Below, in pieces: positions 10,579 through 23,098 of a stretch of 64,000 bases of DNA. Under the pieces are notes generated by a model. That model ran no database searches. It was not told the DNA's origin and saw only the letters and a program-made list of their open reading frames with translations. The stretch is taken from contig JAIWNI010000098.1 of NCBI GenBank assembly GCA_025331435.1, forward strand, positions 1-64,000, written 5' to 3'. A program made the translations under genes and the position numbers. Source of the DNA: Choanephora cucurbitarum (taxonomy: Eukaryota > Mucoromycota > Mucoromycetes > Mucorales > Choanephoraceae). How positions within the stretch are numbered: position 1 is the first letter of the stretch; every line of letters begins with the position of its first letter.

Positions 10579-12295
10579 AGCTTTCTTTGTTCTATAATTG
10601 CAATAAAAGAAAAAAGAAGAAAAAAGCGATTGAATTTTGTTATCGTCATTTGTATGGCATCAATGCAAGATAAACTCAGTTCGTTTTAAACTCCAGCGAC
10701 TCGCGTGAAAGAATGACACTTTATTCGGAATTATTTTGGGAAGAGAGAAGCAGTAGTATTTTTTTCCTTTTTCTTTTTACATAAACCATCGAACAGAGTA
10801 TACAACAAGAGAAATAAAGAAACCAAGGGCGTAAGCAGTCAATCATGAGTGGCATGTAGTCTGAGATTGCTTGAGGTTGCCTTACGCTATTTAAAAGATT
10901 TGGTTAACTATCTTGCTCTTGAAGTATTCCCGCATTTTTTCTTTACTACAGCCCCGCTTTCTAAATGTTTAACAATAGTATACATAATCTGTTTGGCAGC
11001 TCGTGTGGAAATCTCAAAGCAATTTACAAAGAGGATCAATCAAAGATTACATAACGAAGCAAAGAACAAATAAATTAATTGGGACTTCCTCTAGTGCCTT
11101 TCTTTTTTTTTTACCAGTATCTTCATTTAAGAGATACCTGAAGATCGACAAAGCAGGTACCACAAAAGATTACAAATCTGAAAGATAATCATATTCTCCG
11201 ACTTGTGTAATCCGGTAGTATTGTCATTTAATCCATTGAGTACAATGACAGTCTGAATAGGATGCTCTAAGAGGAAGCAGGAGAATGCTGGTCGGATAAA
11301 CGACACAAAACAGTCAATCAAACTAATTGCTATTGTTTGTGTATGATTGAGGTATTATGTTTGACGCCGCTACATTGTCTTCATGTTTTGTACTATCGAA
11401 CGTATACTACAACATAAATGAGCGCCTCCAAGTCTCCTCTCTCTTTCTGATAGCCTCTCTGATATTATAGTCATCACTGAAAAGTAAATCGAGCAAATCC
11501 AAGTTCCAATTTGTTGTGATACAGCAAACTGTCAATTTTGTTTTTGATTGCCTTGTTACTGATGTGAACAATTTTGTTGTTCAAACATTGGTTCTGATAG
11601 ATAATGGAAGCAAAGGAAACAAAGAGGAATCGATTACTTATGTAACACGTATGAATGCAATTGGAGAAGGTCTTTGATGGACAACAATACGTTTCAATCG
11701 GATTATCTTTATAGTTTCCTTAGGAGTTTGGCCTGTCCAAAACCAAGTCGTTAGTGTCAGTAATGATCATGTTTGCTTTGACTGGTCAAAGTAAAGTTAG
11801 TTCTGGTGCTTCATCAGTGCAGTTCGTGTCATATAAAATGGCAGTTAATAAAGATCTTTTTCTTGATGAAGGCATTTAAGGATTTTGTTCTATATTCTAG
11901 AAAGAACACACTTCATATCTCTTTTAAGCTCTATGAGGTCAAGGTTTTGATCATAGGCAATTCTCAGATTTACAACACATTTGCCAGATCTCGCAATCAA
12001 AGCCCTTAAAGCTAAGGAATCTTATTTTGCCTTTTCTTTTGCAAAGGCAGTTGATGATCTTTCTCGTCTTGTTGTTCAACGAAAGCTAATGTAGGAACTG
12101 CAAGTGTATCCATCGAGTAAAAGGATTATGCTCACAAAAGTGACGGCTCTTTAATTGCTAAGCCCCTATCGAATATTGAAATAAGCAGTGTGCTGCAAAA
12201 AGCAATAATGAAAAAGATTCTGTGACAAATTTTTTTTTCTCTATTCGCTAAAGAGCGATTGTTGAATTCTTTTTTGTTTTTTTCCTTGACTCGAG
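10579..12295. other. 1.7-kb spacer with a decayed coding fragment
   Basis: The proximal 250 bp contain the T- and A-rich promoter of the sphingomyelinase-like gene. No intact gene is visible. At about 11,487-11,682 and 11,980-12,095 the plus strand has open runs whose composition looks coding (VTDVNNFVVQTLVLIDNGSK; AKAVDDLSRLVVQRKLM), separated by many stops. The 40 bp before the SURF6-like start are T-rich. Confidence 0.5.
11487..12095 (+). pseudogene. Possible decayed gene of unknown family
   Basis: Two open runs without start codons lie on the same strand. One is about 65 codons ending at a TGA near 11,682. The other is about 38 codons ending at a TAG near 12,093. Their amino-acid make-up is more protein-like than the neighbouring AT-rich DNA. 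The stretch between them is broken by stops in all frames. No domain is recognisable. This is inference from coding character only, and a chance origin is possible. Confidence 0.25.
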
Positions 12296-13616
12296 ATGGT
12301 TCAAAATCATATGATCGACGCCTTGTCTGAGCGCCTTCAACATGACGCTCAGATATTTGATGACTTATTGAGACTTATACCCGCCAAGTTTTATGTAATG
12401 GACAAGGGCGATGATGCCATCAACAGCAAATTCCAACACAACAAGCGTAAGAAGGCACCTAAACAAGCTATCAAAGATGCTACCAAAAAGGCAAAGAAAG
12501 CCAAGCTTGACCCTGAAAACGCAAAGTCTATTACTCAAGTACAGGAGGAAAAGGCTAAGCAGTTGAAGGAAGAAAGCAGCGATGACGATGAAAGTGATGA
12601 TCAACAAGACGATGAAGCTTCTGTTGAAGACGAGAAAATGGAAGTTGACTCAGGTGCCTTTAGCGGTCTGGACGATCAGCCAGCTGCTGAAAAGGTTCAA
12701 GAGCCAGGTGAGTCGAAGATCTGCAGTACTTTCTTTTCGTTCTTTCTAATATAAGCTTAATAGTTCATGTTCAACCTATGGAAAAGGGCGATATTGACCA
12801 GCTTCGTAACAGACTTCACGAACGCATCAACCAATTGCGCAAGAAGCGTAATGCTCCTGGATCCAGTCCTTCTAGCCCAAGAAGTAGAGAAGATATCTTG
12901 GCCGCTAGAAACAAGAAGAAGGAAGATAGAAAGAAGGCCATTAAAGCACAAAAAGAGAAAGGTAACAAGGTCGCTCCTGAAGAACTTGTCAAGTTTGACA
13001 GCAAGGTAAACAAGCAGAAGGAAAGCAATTCTACAAGTCAATCTAACTGTTCTTTCAAATATAGTCATCTTCTGGCGATAAATCACGACCTTCTGCAGAT
13101 TCCATAAAGATGGACGGTGATCTCTTTTTCGGTAAGCTGTCTGTCGGTAAGGACCAAAAGAAGAAGAAGGGTCCTACTGATGCAAAGACACAACTCAAGA
13201 TGTTGGAAGCAAAGAAAGAAAAGTTAGAGAAGTTAAAGGATGAAGACAAGTCAAAGGCAGACCAAGCAAAAGAGAAGGAGGAATGGAATAAGGTGATTGC
13301 CTTGGCTACTGGTGAAAAGCCAAGAGATGATGCCAAACTATTAAAGAAGGCTATTAAGCGACAAGAAAAGCAAAAGCAGAAGAGTAGTCAAGAATGGAAC
13401 AAGCGTATTGATAAGGTGAAGATGGAAGAAAAGAACAAGATCAAGAAGAGAGAAGACAACATCAAAGCAAAGATTGAAGAAAAGAAGAACAAGAAGCGAG
13501 GCATTAAAGTGAAGCCTGCTGCTAAGAAGGCCCGTCCCGGCTTTGAAGGTGGTAAAAGAAGCAAAGGTGGCAAGGTGACGAAACCAAAGGCACCCAACAA
13601 CAAGGGCAAGAAGTAA
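12296..13616 (+). CDS. RRP14: SURF6/Rrp14-family nucleolar ribosome-biogenesis protein
   Basis: Three exons (12296-12707, 12764-13005, 13065-13616) give 401 aa. Family hallmarks: an N-terminal acidic-basic region; the SURF6-type segment with LRNRLHERINQLRKKR and SREDILAARNKKKEDRK; then the core with GDLFFGKLSVG. A very long K/E-rich helix (LKKAIKRQEKQKQKSS, EWNKRIDKV) and a basic tail rich in KKGGK follow. Yeast Rrp14 and mammalian SURF6 are nucleolar proteins of pre-60S and pre-40S assembly and rRNA binding. There is no membrane or signal sequence. Both introns are canonical GT-AG. Confidence 0.88.
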
Positions 13617-14054
13617 ATGTAATTTTGTGTAGTTTAGTAATATTTTTTTCTCTCTTTTTTTCTCTTTCTTTCATTTCGCATATCCCTCTCTCTTTTTTTT
13701 TAATTTTAAAAGAAAATGCATTTTTATTTAACATAATATTCAATCTCTCTCTTTTTTTCTTTTTTTTTTGCAATGTTAAGCTATTAAAAAAGAATGATTC
13801 TTTCACTGGCTAGACCATATACTTTTGAAAGAGAAATGCTTGCCAACAGACGATTGACAGCCATCACTAAAAAGAAAGAAATAATGTGTGTGTATAGCTG
13901 AGTATAAATCTGAACTTTTTATATTTTTTCAAATTCGCTGAGAAATACGCTTTTTTTTTCTCTATTCTTTTTTTTTCTTTCTATTATTTCATTTTTGGCT
14001 TGACAAGTTACTTTGCTTCTCAAAGAGAGACAATAAAGAATAAAAGCAGGTGTC
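13617..14054. other. T/C-rich spacer between the SURF6-like gene and TAF2
   Basis: Dominated by long T and CT runs (13,640-13,790 and 13,918-13,990). No gene. It serves as the SURF6-like terminator region and the TAF2 promoter; the dense pyrimidine tracts resemble other promoter-proximal tracts in the window. Confidence 0.6.
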
Positions 14055-17000
14055 ATGCAAAAAGAGGCTCCCAAAAAGGCTTTTAACTTATAAGTATTCA
14101 ACTTAACACTGCTTATATACACGCGTACATATAAACATTTTTTTCTTTTTAATACAAGTCATGAACGATTTGTACTTGAAGTGGATCCAAGTCAACGCTT
14201 CATCAAGGTAAACTATACTATAGCCACCGAATGAACTACGTATTGATATAAGCATTTTTAGGGCTTAGCAGAACTTACAATTCAACCATTAAGTAAATTA
14301 TCAAATATCAGAATTAATTGTCGACAATGCAGTAAGTGATGGTTATCTTTCTTCTTCTTTTTTCTATTGCTAAAACAGGCTTCTTCCTCTTTTTTTTTTC
14401 TTTAGGTATCGAGAAAATATTTGTCAATGATGAATCAGTGGAATACGATTATGTGGACAGTATATCCAACTTGACACTCGGATCAAATACAACAATAGCA
14501 CATCACCAAGTCTATAAAAGTCGATATTTGAATGCCTTACGAGATGCGAATGAAGGCGAATTGAATGTCAAAATACCATCTCATTCTATTCAACAAATAG
14601 AAACTAACAATAAGCCATCTGAAACAGGTAAATTTGATGATTTATTAGTATTCCTTTTTTCAATAACCATCCAAAACAAAACATTAAGAACCACCACCAC
14701 CACCACCACCGCCACCACCAGCAGGAATAGCAGCAGATACTCCAACAGAGCCAATTGAGCCTACTTTTCGTCCTTTGATTATACGAATTCAATATACACT
14801 CGAAGATCCTCGCAATGGAGTAGTTTTTGTTCAGAAAGATAACGAGATTGCGCCTTATCGATCCAATCATGTATATACTGTCCATCAACCGTTGCCAGGT
14901 GCAACGCGTGCCTGGTTACCTTGCATCGATCGAATCTCGGAAAGATGTACATGGGATATGGAATTTATTGTGCCTCGAAAGGAAGATGGCGCCTCTGTGC
15001 CTGAATACGATGGAGAAGGTGCATTTGATGAAGTGGAAGGGATGATGGTAGTATGTAGTGGTGATGTAGTAGAGCAAGTGATCCACCCAACAGACACATC
15101 CAAGAAAATAGTACACTACAGTCTCTCAGTACCTACACCAGCACCGTTCATTGGATTTGCCATAGGCCCTTTCGAAATGATCAAGTTATCTCCTTCTCAA
15201 CTACAGGAAGAAGTCATGACGGCAGCTGATCTTGACGAAAGTCAACAGCAGAGTTTGATGGCTGAAATCAACATGATGTCCAACATTTATGCATTTGCTT
15301 TACCGGGATTAGATGAAGAATTGAGTGTGACATGTAATTTCTTAATGCATGTAAGTCTAGTTTTATATGTGCATTGATGATCAGTGGCCATAATTTACAT
15401 CTGAAAATGATTAGGCTATGCATTTCTATACTCAAGAATATGGTTCTTATCCATTCTCAGATTATAAACTTGTGTTTGTGGAAGATGCTTGGTCAGATAC
15501 AGCTTCATGTGCTTCGTTAGCCATTTGTAGCTCTCGTCTGTTACACCCAGCTGACGTGATTGACCAAATTTATCATACACGGCGCGAGCTAAGTCAGGCA
15601 CTAGCACGTCAATGGTTTGGTATATACATTGTTCAAAAGTCTTGGCCTGACACTTGGCTTGTACGTGGTTTGGCCAATCTTATGGGCTCTTTGTTTATCA
15701 AACGGCATTTGGGTAACAATGAGTATCGTCTTCGATTGAAGAAAGTAAGAAATAGCACAAACAGAGAGATAGAATGATAGATTGATGTACTTCTCTCTTT
15801 ATGCAGGATATGGAACTATGTTGTATGCTTGATGTCAATCGTCCACCACTTTACAATCCAGCTCTACCTTATCCTTTAGATCCCGAGGATCTGGATTTTA
15901 TCGAACTCAAATCACCTCTCGTCATTTATATGCTTGACAAGCGAATGTGCAAAGGAGGTGGTACATTGGGTTTATCGCGTGTTTTACCCAAAATCCTTGT
16001 GTCTGCCATGAGTGGCGAGCTGTCACAAAATGCAATTAGTACACACTACTTCTTACGAATCTGTCGAAAAATCAGTGGATTTGATACAAAAGTATTCGCT
16101 GAACAATGGATCTATCGTAGTGGTTGTCCTAGATTTGCCTTCAGCTTCCACTTCAACCGCAAAAAGATGGTAGTCGAGATTTTTATGCGTCAAGAAAACA
16201 CCAACACACCTCTCTTGCAGAGTCAAGAACACATCTCTTTAGGTGGACCTGACAGCATCACATCTAATTACTATGAGCTCATGTCTCCTATCTTTACTGG
16301 CAATCTGACAGTCCGTATTCATGAAGCAGATGGTACGCCTTACGAACATATTTTAGATATCCAGTCAATGGAAAACAAGTTCGAGGTTCAATTCAACACC
16401 AAATACAAGCGTATTCGTCGAAACACAAAGCGGTTTTTAGCTAAACAAGCAGCAGCAGCAGCAGCAGTTGCTGAAGAGGAGCAGGAAAATGAAGAAGGTG
16501 GTGATGGTACCACTGTATTAGGCATCATTCCCAGTTTGGGCCTTGGTATGCCTGTCTTTGAAGACCCAAAGCAGAAGGCCGATTGGCGTATTGTAGAATG
16601 GGGTCAAGATGAAGAAGATACCAGTGGTGCAGCTAGTGCCATGTTTGATTGGATCCGTCTTGATGCCGAATTTGAGTGGTTGTGTATCTGTGACTTTAAG
16701 CAACCGGACTATATGTGGGCTGCTCAGCTAACAAAAGATCGTGATGTCGTTGCTCAACATGAAGCCATTGATGCACTGAAGCACATGCCCTCCAGTCCTA
16801 CTTCAACCAGTCTGTTGCGAGCTGCTCTTGATCCCAAGTGTTTCTACAAAATTCGTATGGAGGCCGCTTATGGTTTGGCTGCTTGTGCACGACCTTCTCT
16901 TAATTGGGTTGGTCTTCATCAGTTAAACAAGATGTTTCAGAAGCGTTTCTGTTTCCCTGTCAGCAGTCTTAGCCGTCGTGAAATAGATCCTGATGAAGAA

Positions 17001-20000
17001 GATTTGCCTCTTACAAATTCGATCCCAAAGCCAAACAATTTCTCTAATCTATCAGACTATTTTCTCCAAAAGGCTTCTGTTGTTGCGTTTTCACAGATCC
17101 GTGATGATCGCGGCTTAACACCTGTACGCATTCGACAGTTCTTGCTAGACTTGCTCAAATACAACGATAATATAGGTAACGAGTTCTCTGATTGCTACTA
17201 TGTAGCTACCTTGATTTCCTCGCTTGGTGATGCCTTGATCCCTTCGTCTGATAAGCCCGATGCACTACAGCATGACAGCTTTGAAGGCCAACAGGTTACT
17301 GCTGCTGCTAAAGCAGAAATAGAGCGTTTCCGTACGCTCGACTACGTTATTCCCACCTATCATAACACAGTGACAGTAACCTGCTTACGTACTTTGACTA
17401 AATTGATGCTGAAGGAACTGATGCCTGTCAACCTGTCTATGTTTATGCAATACACACGTTATGGTAACTTTCTTGAAGTCAGATTGGCCGCTTTTGACAG
17501 TCTCTTCATTCTTTGTGGACTATCGGATCCAACACTAAACCATTACTTCTTGAGTGTCATCAAGGAAGATCCATGCGTGTATGTGTGTCACTATGTAGCT
17601 CGTGCTATGTTGGCCTGGTTGGGCTTGGCTGTAAGAGAGAATGCTGGTGCGTCTAATGCATTCCCTGTCCGTGCAACAGAAGACTTCTCTGAAGAAGATG
17701 GTCGTATCATTGTAGATGATGACACAAGCTCTTTAAGCAAGACGCCTCAACAAGAATTCCAAGCAAGTATTGAAAATCTGCGAAAACGCTTTGAAAACGA
17801 TACTGTTCTTCAACAGAGTCTATGGGATCTTTTGAATTCTTCTGAAAACGCAAAATTGGATCACTGCATCCGTAAATATCTACTTCAGTTCTGTGAATAC
17901 ATGTTCAAGCCGATTGATGTTGGACTTAAAGTCACAATCCGTGTGCCTACTCTACCTTCCGCACAAGAATCCAAAGAAAGCGTATCAGAACCATCCACAC
18001 CCACCACCATTCGACTTAATAAGCCAAAACAGAAATCTGAAGACAAGCAAAAGACTCATAAGAAGCCAACGAATATTTACATCAAGACAGAAGCCCTTTC
18101 GAAGCAAATGGAAGAGGATGAGGATGAAGCTGTCAATGTCGTTTCTTCTCCTGAATCTGTGGATCAACTTATTGACATTGATGAGCCAACCAGTGATAAG
18201 CCTGCTGAACCTGTGACAACAGTAGTTGCTCCATTGAGCCGTCATCGTTCTCCTTCGCCTCCACCTGCTCCCGTGAAAGAGCGCTTACCTTTACCTGCAC
18301 CATCTTTGGAAGACAAGAAACCATCTGAGTCTAAGTCAATCAAGCTGATGCCTCCTACTTCTTCGACGTCTGCACACAAAGTAGTACCATCAACTTCACC
18401 TGCAGAATCAACTGCAGCACCTGCAACTGCTTCAATAAAGCACAAACACAAAAAGCTAGAAGAGAGTGACGAATCAAAGAAAGAACGTAAGATCAAGATT
18501 CGTCATGAGAAATCAAGCAAATCAGGCTCTTCAAAACCACATAAAATACCCAAGATGCCTACTGTAAATAATTCGCCTGTAGAAACTGCACCTGAACCAT
18601 CTATATCCAATAGCACTTCTGTGGAAAAGCCAAAACCAAAATCCCTTACTTTGACTACTCATGCATCTTCTCCTAGCCAGACTCCATCCACAACAGTGGT
18701 CGAAAAACCTAAATCGAAACCAAAGGCTCATGTCCCAATGACAACTCCATCAGTAAACAAAAGTAGCCCAGTCACTGTGGCCGATTCTAATTCCAATAAT
18801 AACCCTCCTCATGCTGTATCTAATATCTCAAACGGAACCAAACCAAAGACTTCATCTATAGGAGCAACAACACCATCTTATTCAGTGGATCCTAGTATGA
18901 ATGAAACGAACCGAAGAAAGGCTGAGCGTGTCCTTAAAAAGCTATGTGCTCATCAAGCCTCACAACCTTTCCTTGATCCTGTGGATGCAGTAGGTCTCAA
19001 CATCCCTCAATACTATGAAGTGATCAAACGGCCAATGCATTTAAATGCAATCCGCAAAAACTTTCAAGAAAGCAAGTACAAGGACATTTGGCAGATGGAA
19101 AATGATGTTCGACAGATTTTCTGGAACTGTTATAGCTTCAATGATCATGAGTCTTGGGTAGCTAAGCAATGTCAGGCACTTGAAGCTTTCTTTAACCAGA
19201 TCTGGTCTGCTGAATTTGCTCATCCTAATGCTCTTAAGGGTGAAGATAAGCGAATTGCTCAAAAGGTAGTCAACAAACTGACACTTCATGACGCTGCTGC
19301 TCTCTTCAACGAGCCTGTCGATTTGGAATCCTTGCCTGATTATGCTACGATTGTCAAGCATCCTATGGATTTGCGTACTATTTGGGAACACCTTGAAAGT
19401 GGCAAATACACCTCACTCAAATCGCTTGATCAAGACATTCGCCTTGTGTTTAAGAACTGTTTTGCTTACAACGCACCTGGTACCTTTGGTAGCGACCAAG
19501 GCAAAAAGCTGGAAAAATATTACCAGAACATCAGTCGCGAGATGCGTGCTCGTATCTCTCATGCTGCACCCGCTACACCATCTGCTTCATCAAGCACACC
19601 AGCAGGAACGACAGTGTCAGTAGCCGGCCCAACAGTACATACTTCTTCGGCTCCAAAGCGTCCTTCTCCTCAAGTCAAATCGTCAGAAGAGCAACAGGCA
19701 ACACCACCACCACCACCAAAGAAGCTTAAAGCTGTTCATTCAACAGAGCCCATTAATGACTCTATGGACATTGATCCTATCGTTCTCAAATCGCCTACAG
19801 CTGCCAAGCCTTCTGTAATCACAAAGCCTGCTCCAAGTACCAAACTATCTTCATCCCATAAATCATCTCCAGTCACAAAATCTCCTTCCACCAATTCTGT
19901 CAGCGAACCACCCGCTAAACTTCATCCATCTCTACATGCTAAGATGAAGTCTTTATTGAGCAAGGTCATGAAGAAGCCTGAAGCTATGGGCTTCTTGGAG

Positions 20001-20989
20001 CCAGTAAGTGATTTCTTTGCTTTTTTGTAAACTATATAGTAAACATACTCATGTCAATATCATCTAGGTCGATCCTATTGCTCTTTGTGTTCCGCATTAT
20101 CCTATGATCATCAAGAAGCCAATGGATCTTGGTACTATGTAAGTAGAAACTGAAGATAGCACATTGTTTTCAAAAGGAAACGACAGCTCAACATGGCATC
20201 GTTATTAGGATGAAGAAGCTGAATAATGGACAATACAAGACAGTTAAAGAATTTGAAAGTGATATGCGATTGATATTCACAAACTGTTATACATTCAATG
20301 GTTTTGATCATTTATTGTCGCAGCATGCTAAAACACTAGAGAACATCCTAAACAAGGAAGGACCAGCTTTAAGGCGTAGGGAAGAGGAATTGAGAAATGA
20401 AGCGTTGACGAACACAACAGTCATGCATACTACTTCCAATGGTCATAGTAACAAGCCTTCATCAAACAGTTATCATGCCGTCAATGATAATGCCTCAACG
20501 CTGCAGACAAATAGTCCAGTCGCAAATCTCCCTATTCCTTCACCTACACAATCATCCACGCCACCACCCAAAGTCTCTAATAATACACCACCACCCAATC
20601 TCGTGGAACTTCGCAAGTACAAGTCTGTTTTGGATCGACTGCGCCATCATCCACACTATTTTGCTTTTGGCGCCCCTGTAGACGTTGAACTGCTCCAAAT
20701 CCCTACTTACCATGACATCATTAAGAAGCCTATGGATTTTGGTACAATCCGCAAGAAGTTAGACAAAGGAAAATACAGTCATCCCGAGCAATTGCTAAAA
20801 GACGCCAAACAGGTGTTTATCAATTGTTACATGTTTAATATGCCGGATGATGTAGTGACGCAAATGGGTAAAGAACTGCAAGGAGAGTTTAATCGTCTAA
20901 GTTCTGCTCGAGGTTTACGCACAATTGAGATTGATTTTCCAAACGAAGTAGGAGGCTTGTACGCTACAAGCATGGATACCGATAATTAA
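14055..20989 (+). CDS. TAF2: TFIID subunit TAF2 with four C-terminal bromodomains
   Basis: Nine exons: 14055-14089, 14156-14207, 14262-14331, 14406-14627, 14689-15350, 15415-15744, 15807-20003, 20068-20138 and 20209-20989. They sum to 6,420 nt, 2,139 aa. The N-terminal ~1,000 residues are the M1-aminopeptidase-like fold of TAF2 (LSHERFVLEVD, RINCRQC, ARAWLP-like TRAWLPCIDR, DTASCASLAI, SQALARQWFG), with no HExxH zinc site, as in other TAF2 proteins. HEAT-like helices follow, then a long S/P/K-rich linker. Four bromodomains come next, each with the conserved Asn: NCYSFN, NCFAYN, NCYTFN and NCYMFN. Each also has a KKPMDL-type ZA loop. TAF2 contacts Initiator DNA in TFIID. The first intron appears to be AT-AC (see findings). 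Human and yeast TAF2 lack bromodomains. Confidence 0.92.
14090..14155 (+). other. Putative AT-AC intron in TAF2
   Basis: Joining 14089 to 14156 gives ...AFNLSHERFVLEVD, the expected TAF2 start. It needs an intron that begins ATAAGT and ends AATAC. No GT-AG alternative keeps the frame: the only nearby GT donor (14094) leaves an in-frame TAA. The alternative AT-AG ending at 14158 also keeps the frame, but gives NFHE instead of NLSHE. /ATAAGT...AC/ is the known signature of rare AT-AC introns removed by the major (U2) spliceosome. Confidence 0.6.
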
Positions 20990-21560
20990 ACCTCTATTTA
21001 ATATACTCTACAGTAGCCCTTCCCTTTAGATTGTATATGCCAATGAATTGAATTGTTTTTTTTTGCTTCTCCAAAGTTTGCTCAATGTTCATCTTAAAAG
21101 AAAAGTGTTGTCTTGAGAAAAATTAACTTTGAAGTTTTGGCCTAATCAAAGGCTACTAAAGTAAGCTTTTGATAAAGCATCTTTTTGGGGAATGCTAATA
21201 GAATGATGAGTGGTATACATACTCTAAAAGTAGTGTCATGATATCTAAATCACTTCTGCCATGCTCAGATAGAACTAATGAAATACATTGTACTCTGTAC
21301 TTCATGCTTGACTATACAATACATACAGGAGAATGCAAGAAAATCTTGATCGTCAAAAATATAGTTTGCTTTATAGTTGATGCAAGTTTATTTAAGCTTT
21401 TATTGTTTTGAGATAAACTCTATTTCGAATGAGTATAAATTAAAAAATATTAGTAGTACTGAGAGGGTAAAATAGAATACCAGCGTGATAGGGAAGAAAC
21501 ATGAGATTATGATACTGGTATTTAAAAGCAAAAGAAAAAGAGCTACAGAAGATGAATCAA
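20990..21560. other. Convergent 3' spacer between TAF2 and ERG12
   Basis: 571 bp of AT-rich DNA between two stops. No open stretch with coding character was seen; it presumably holds both polyadenylation regions. Confidence 0.6.
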
Positions 21561-22910
21561 TTAGAGATAGTTCTCCAAGGTATCACGACTAGTCTCAAGG
21601 AGCCATTGAGCGCTCTCTTCACCATTTAGGAGAACTGCATCTGCACCGGTGCCACCAACAGAAGTTTGATAGCAATCAAACCCCTCTTTCTCCAGTTCTG
21701 ACATTATCTTGTCAATGACGCTTTGAGGAACTTCATCACGGACAAATGTAACCGCGCAACCACCACCACCAGCGCCTGTTAACTTAGTCTTAAGATCCAA
21801 TTGCTTTGTAATGGTTCTGACTTGCTCTAGACTTGAATGACTCACACCTAACCCAGCCAACAAACAGTGGTTTAGTTCAACAAGATCCTCAAGCTCATCC
21901 ATTAGCTGCTCTGATGTTATTTGGTTTTTCTGGAGTTTGCTAAACGCATCTTGACAGCGCATAGCAATAGCATGCATAGAGTCCAACATGGGGTTGACTA
22001 CTTCAGGGTATGCGTTTCTCTTTTCAGCTACACCAGCAACAAGTTTGCTTGTTGATCTAGGTACTTTGGTGTTTGTGAGTAAGAGGCGGAGCGATTGAAA
22101 TCCTTCCAATGTTGCAAAGCCTTGTCCCCGCATAAATGTCTTCGCTCCACCAAATGTGGACACAGCATTGTCGACACCACTTGGGTTGCCATGGATGACT
22201 TCTTCGGCTTTAAAAGCATATTTGTTGATCAAGTTAAGATGAACTTCTCTATCGGGATGCTTGTTAAATTCGACTGGTATTTGGTCATTGAGGATCAAAA
22301 GTGCAGTAGACACAGCAACAGAATAACTAGCTGAACTGCCTAAGCCAGCACCTACTGGTAGGAAGGACCGGACACAGAGAGTAAAACCTGAGGTCAATGG
22401 CTTGAGAGCTTTAGATTCAAGAATAACCAACAGGTATAGAAAAGCCAAGACTGCCTGACATTGAGCTTCCTTTGTTGTTTCGCCCTTTAGTTCGTTCAAA
22501 CGAGATTTCAACTCATTAGGCATATCATTGGGATGGCGAGTATCTGTAAAGAATAAGTTTAAATGTCAGAATATTAAATCAAAAAAAATGTACCTGAATC
22601 GTGGTAATCAGGCCATTGAAGAGGAAGTTGATTCAAGTTCCAAGAACAATGTATATCAACGTCAGGTAAGATTAGCTCAACAATGTCATCCTTTCTTCTC
22701 TCAAGGTAGAGGTAGGATCGAAGGCCTAAAGATGCTGCTATGGCAGTCTTTATATCACATAATATTAATACGAAAACTAGGAATATGGATATACCAAACT
22801 GAAAAGTTTTTTTTCTTTACTTTTTGATAAACAACAGAGTGCTCTCCAAATAGAATCACTTTTCCAGGAGAAGACACAAGTACGCGCTCACTCATTTCGC
22901 CAGTAGTCAT
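21561..22910 (-). CDS. ERG12: Mevalonate kinase
   Basis: Exons 22910-22821, 22747-22594 and 22543-21561 sum to 1,227 nt, 408 aa. GHMP-kinase motifs are in order: motif 1 PGKVILFGEHSVVY, motif 2 PVGAGLGSSASYSVA (the P-loop-like ATP site), NPSGVDNAV, and motif 3 KLTGAGGGGCAV. The enzyme phosphorylates mevalonate to 5-phosphomevalonate in the cytosolic sterol and isoprenoid pathway. Length and motif spacing match eukaryotic mevalonate kinases. The start at 22910 (MTTGEMSERV) was chosen because the next Met is five codons in and homology begins right after. The gene is divergent from the uS10 gene, with 188 bp between starts. It is convergent with TAF2. Confidence 0.93.
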
Positions 22911-23098
22911 TACAGATGAGTTAAAATAAAGAAAAGGAAGCTGAAAAAAAGGAGACTTCTTTAGTATTTAAGCTCAGTTTTAGTTACCTCTTTGGAGACT
23001 TTTGGATGAAAATTTACTGTGACTTGTGTTTGAGAGAGTGTAAAAATTTTCGTTTGACACGCAGGTTGTGAACTCTTTCTTTTTCATTTATCCTAAAA
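22911..23098. promoter_or_regulatory. Compact divergent promoter, ERG12 / RPS20
   Basis: Only 188 bp separate the two ATGs, so both genes must start from this interval. It contains A-rich and T-rich tracts near each start and a TCGTTTGACACGC word near 23,050. No TATA box is clear. Confidence 0.6.
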
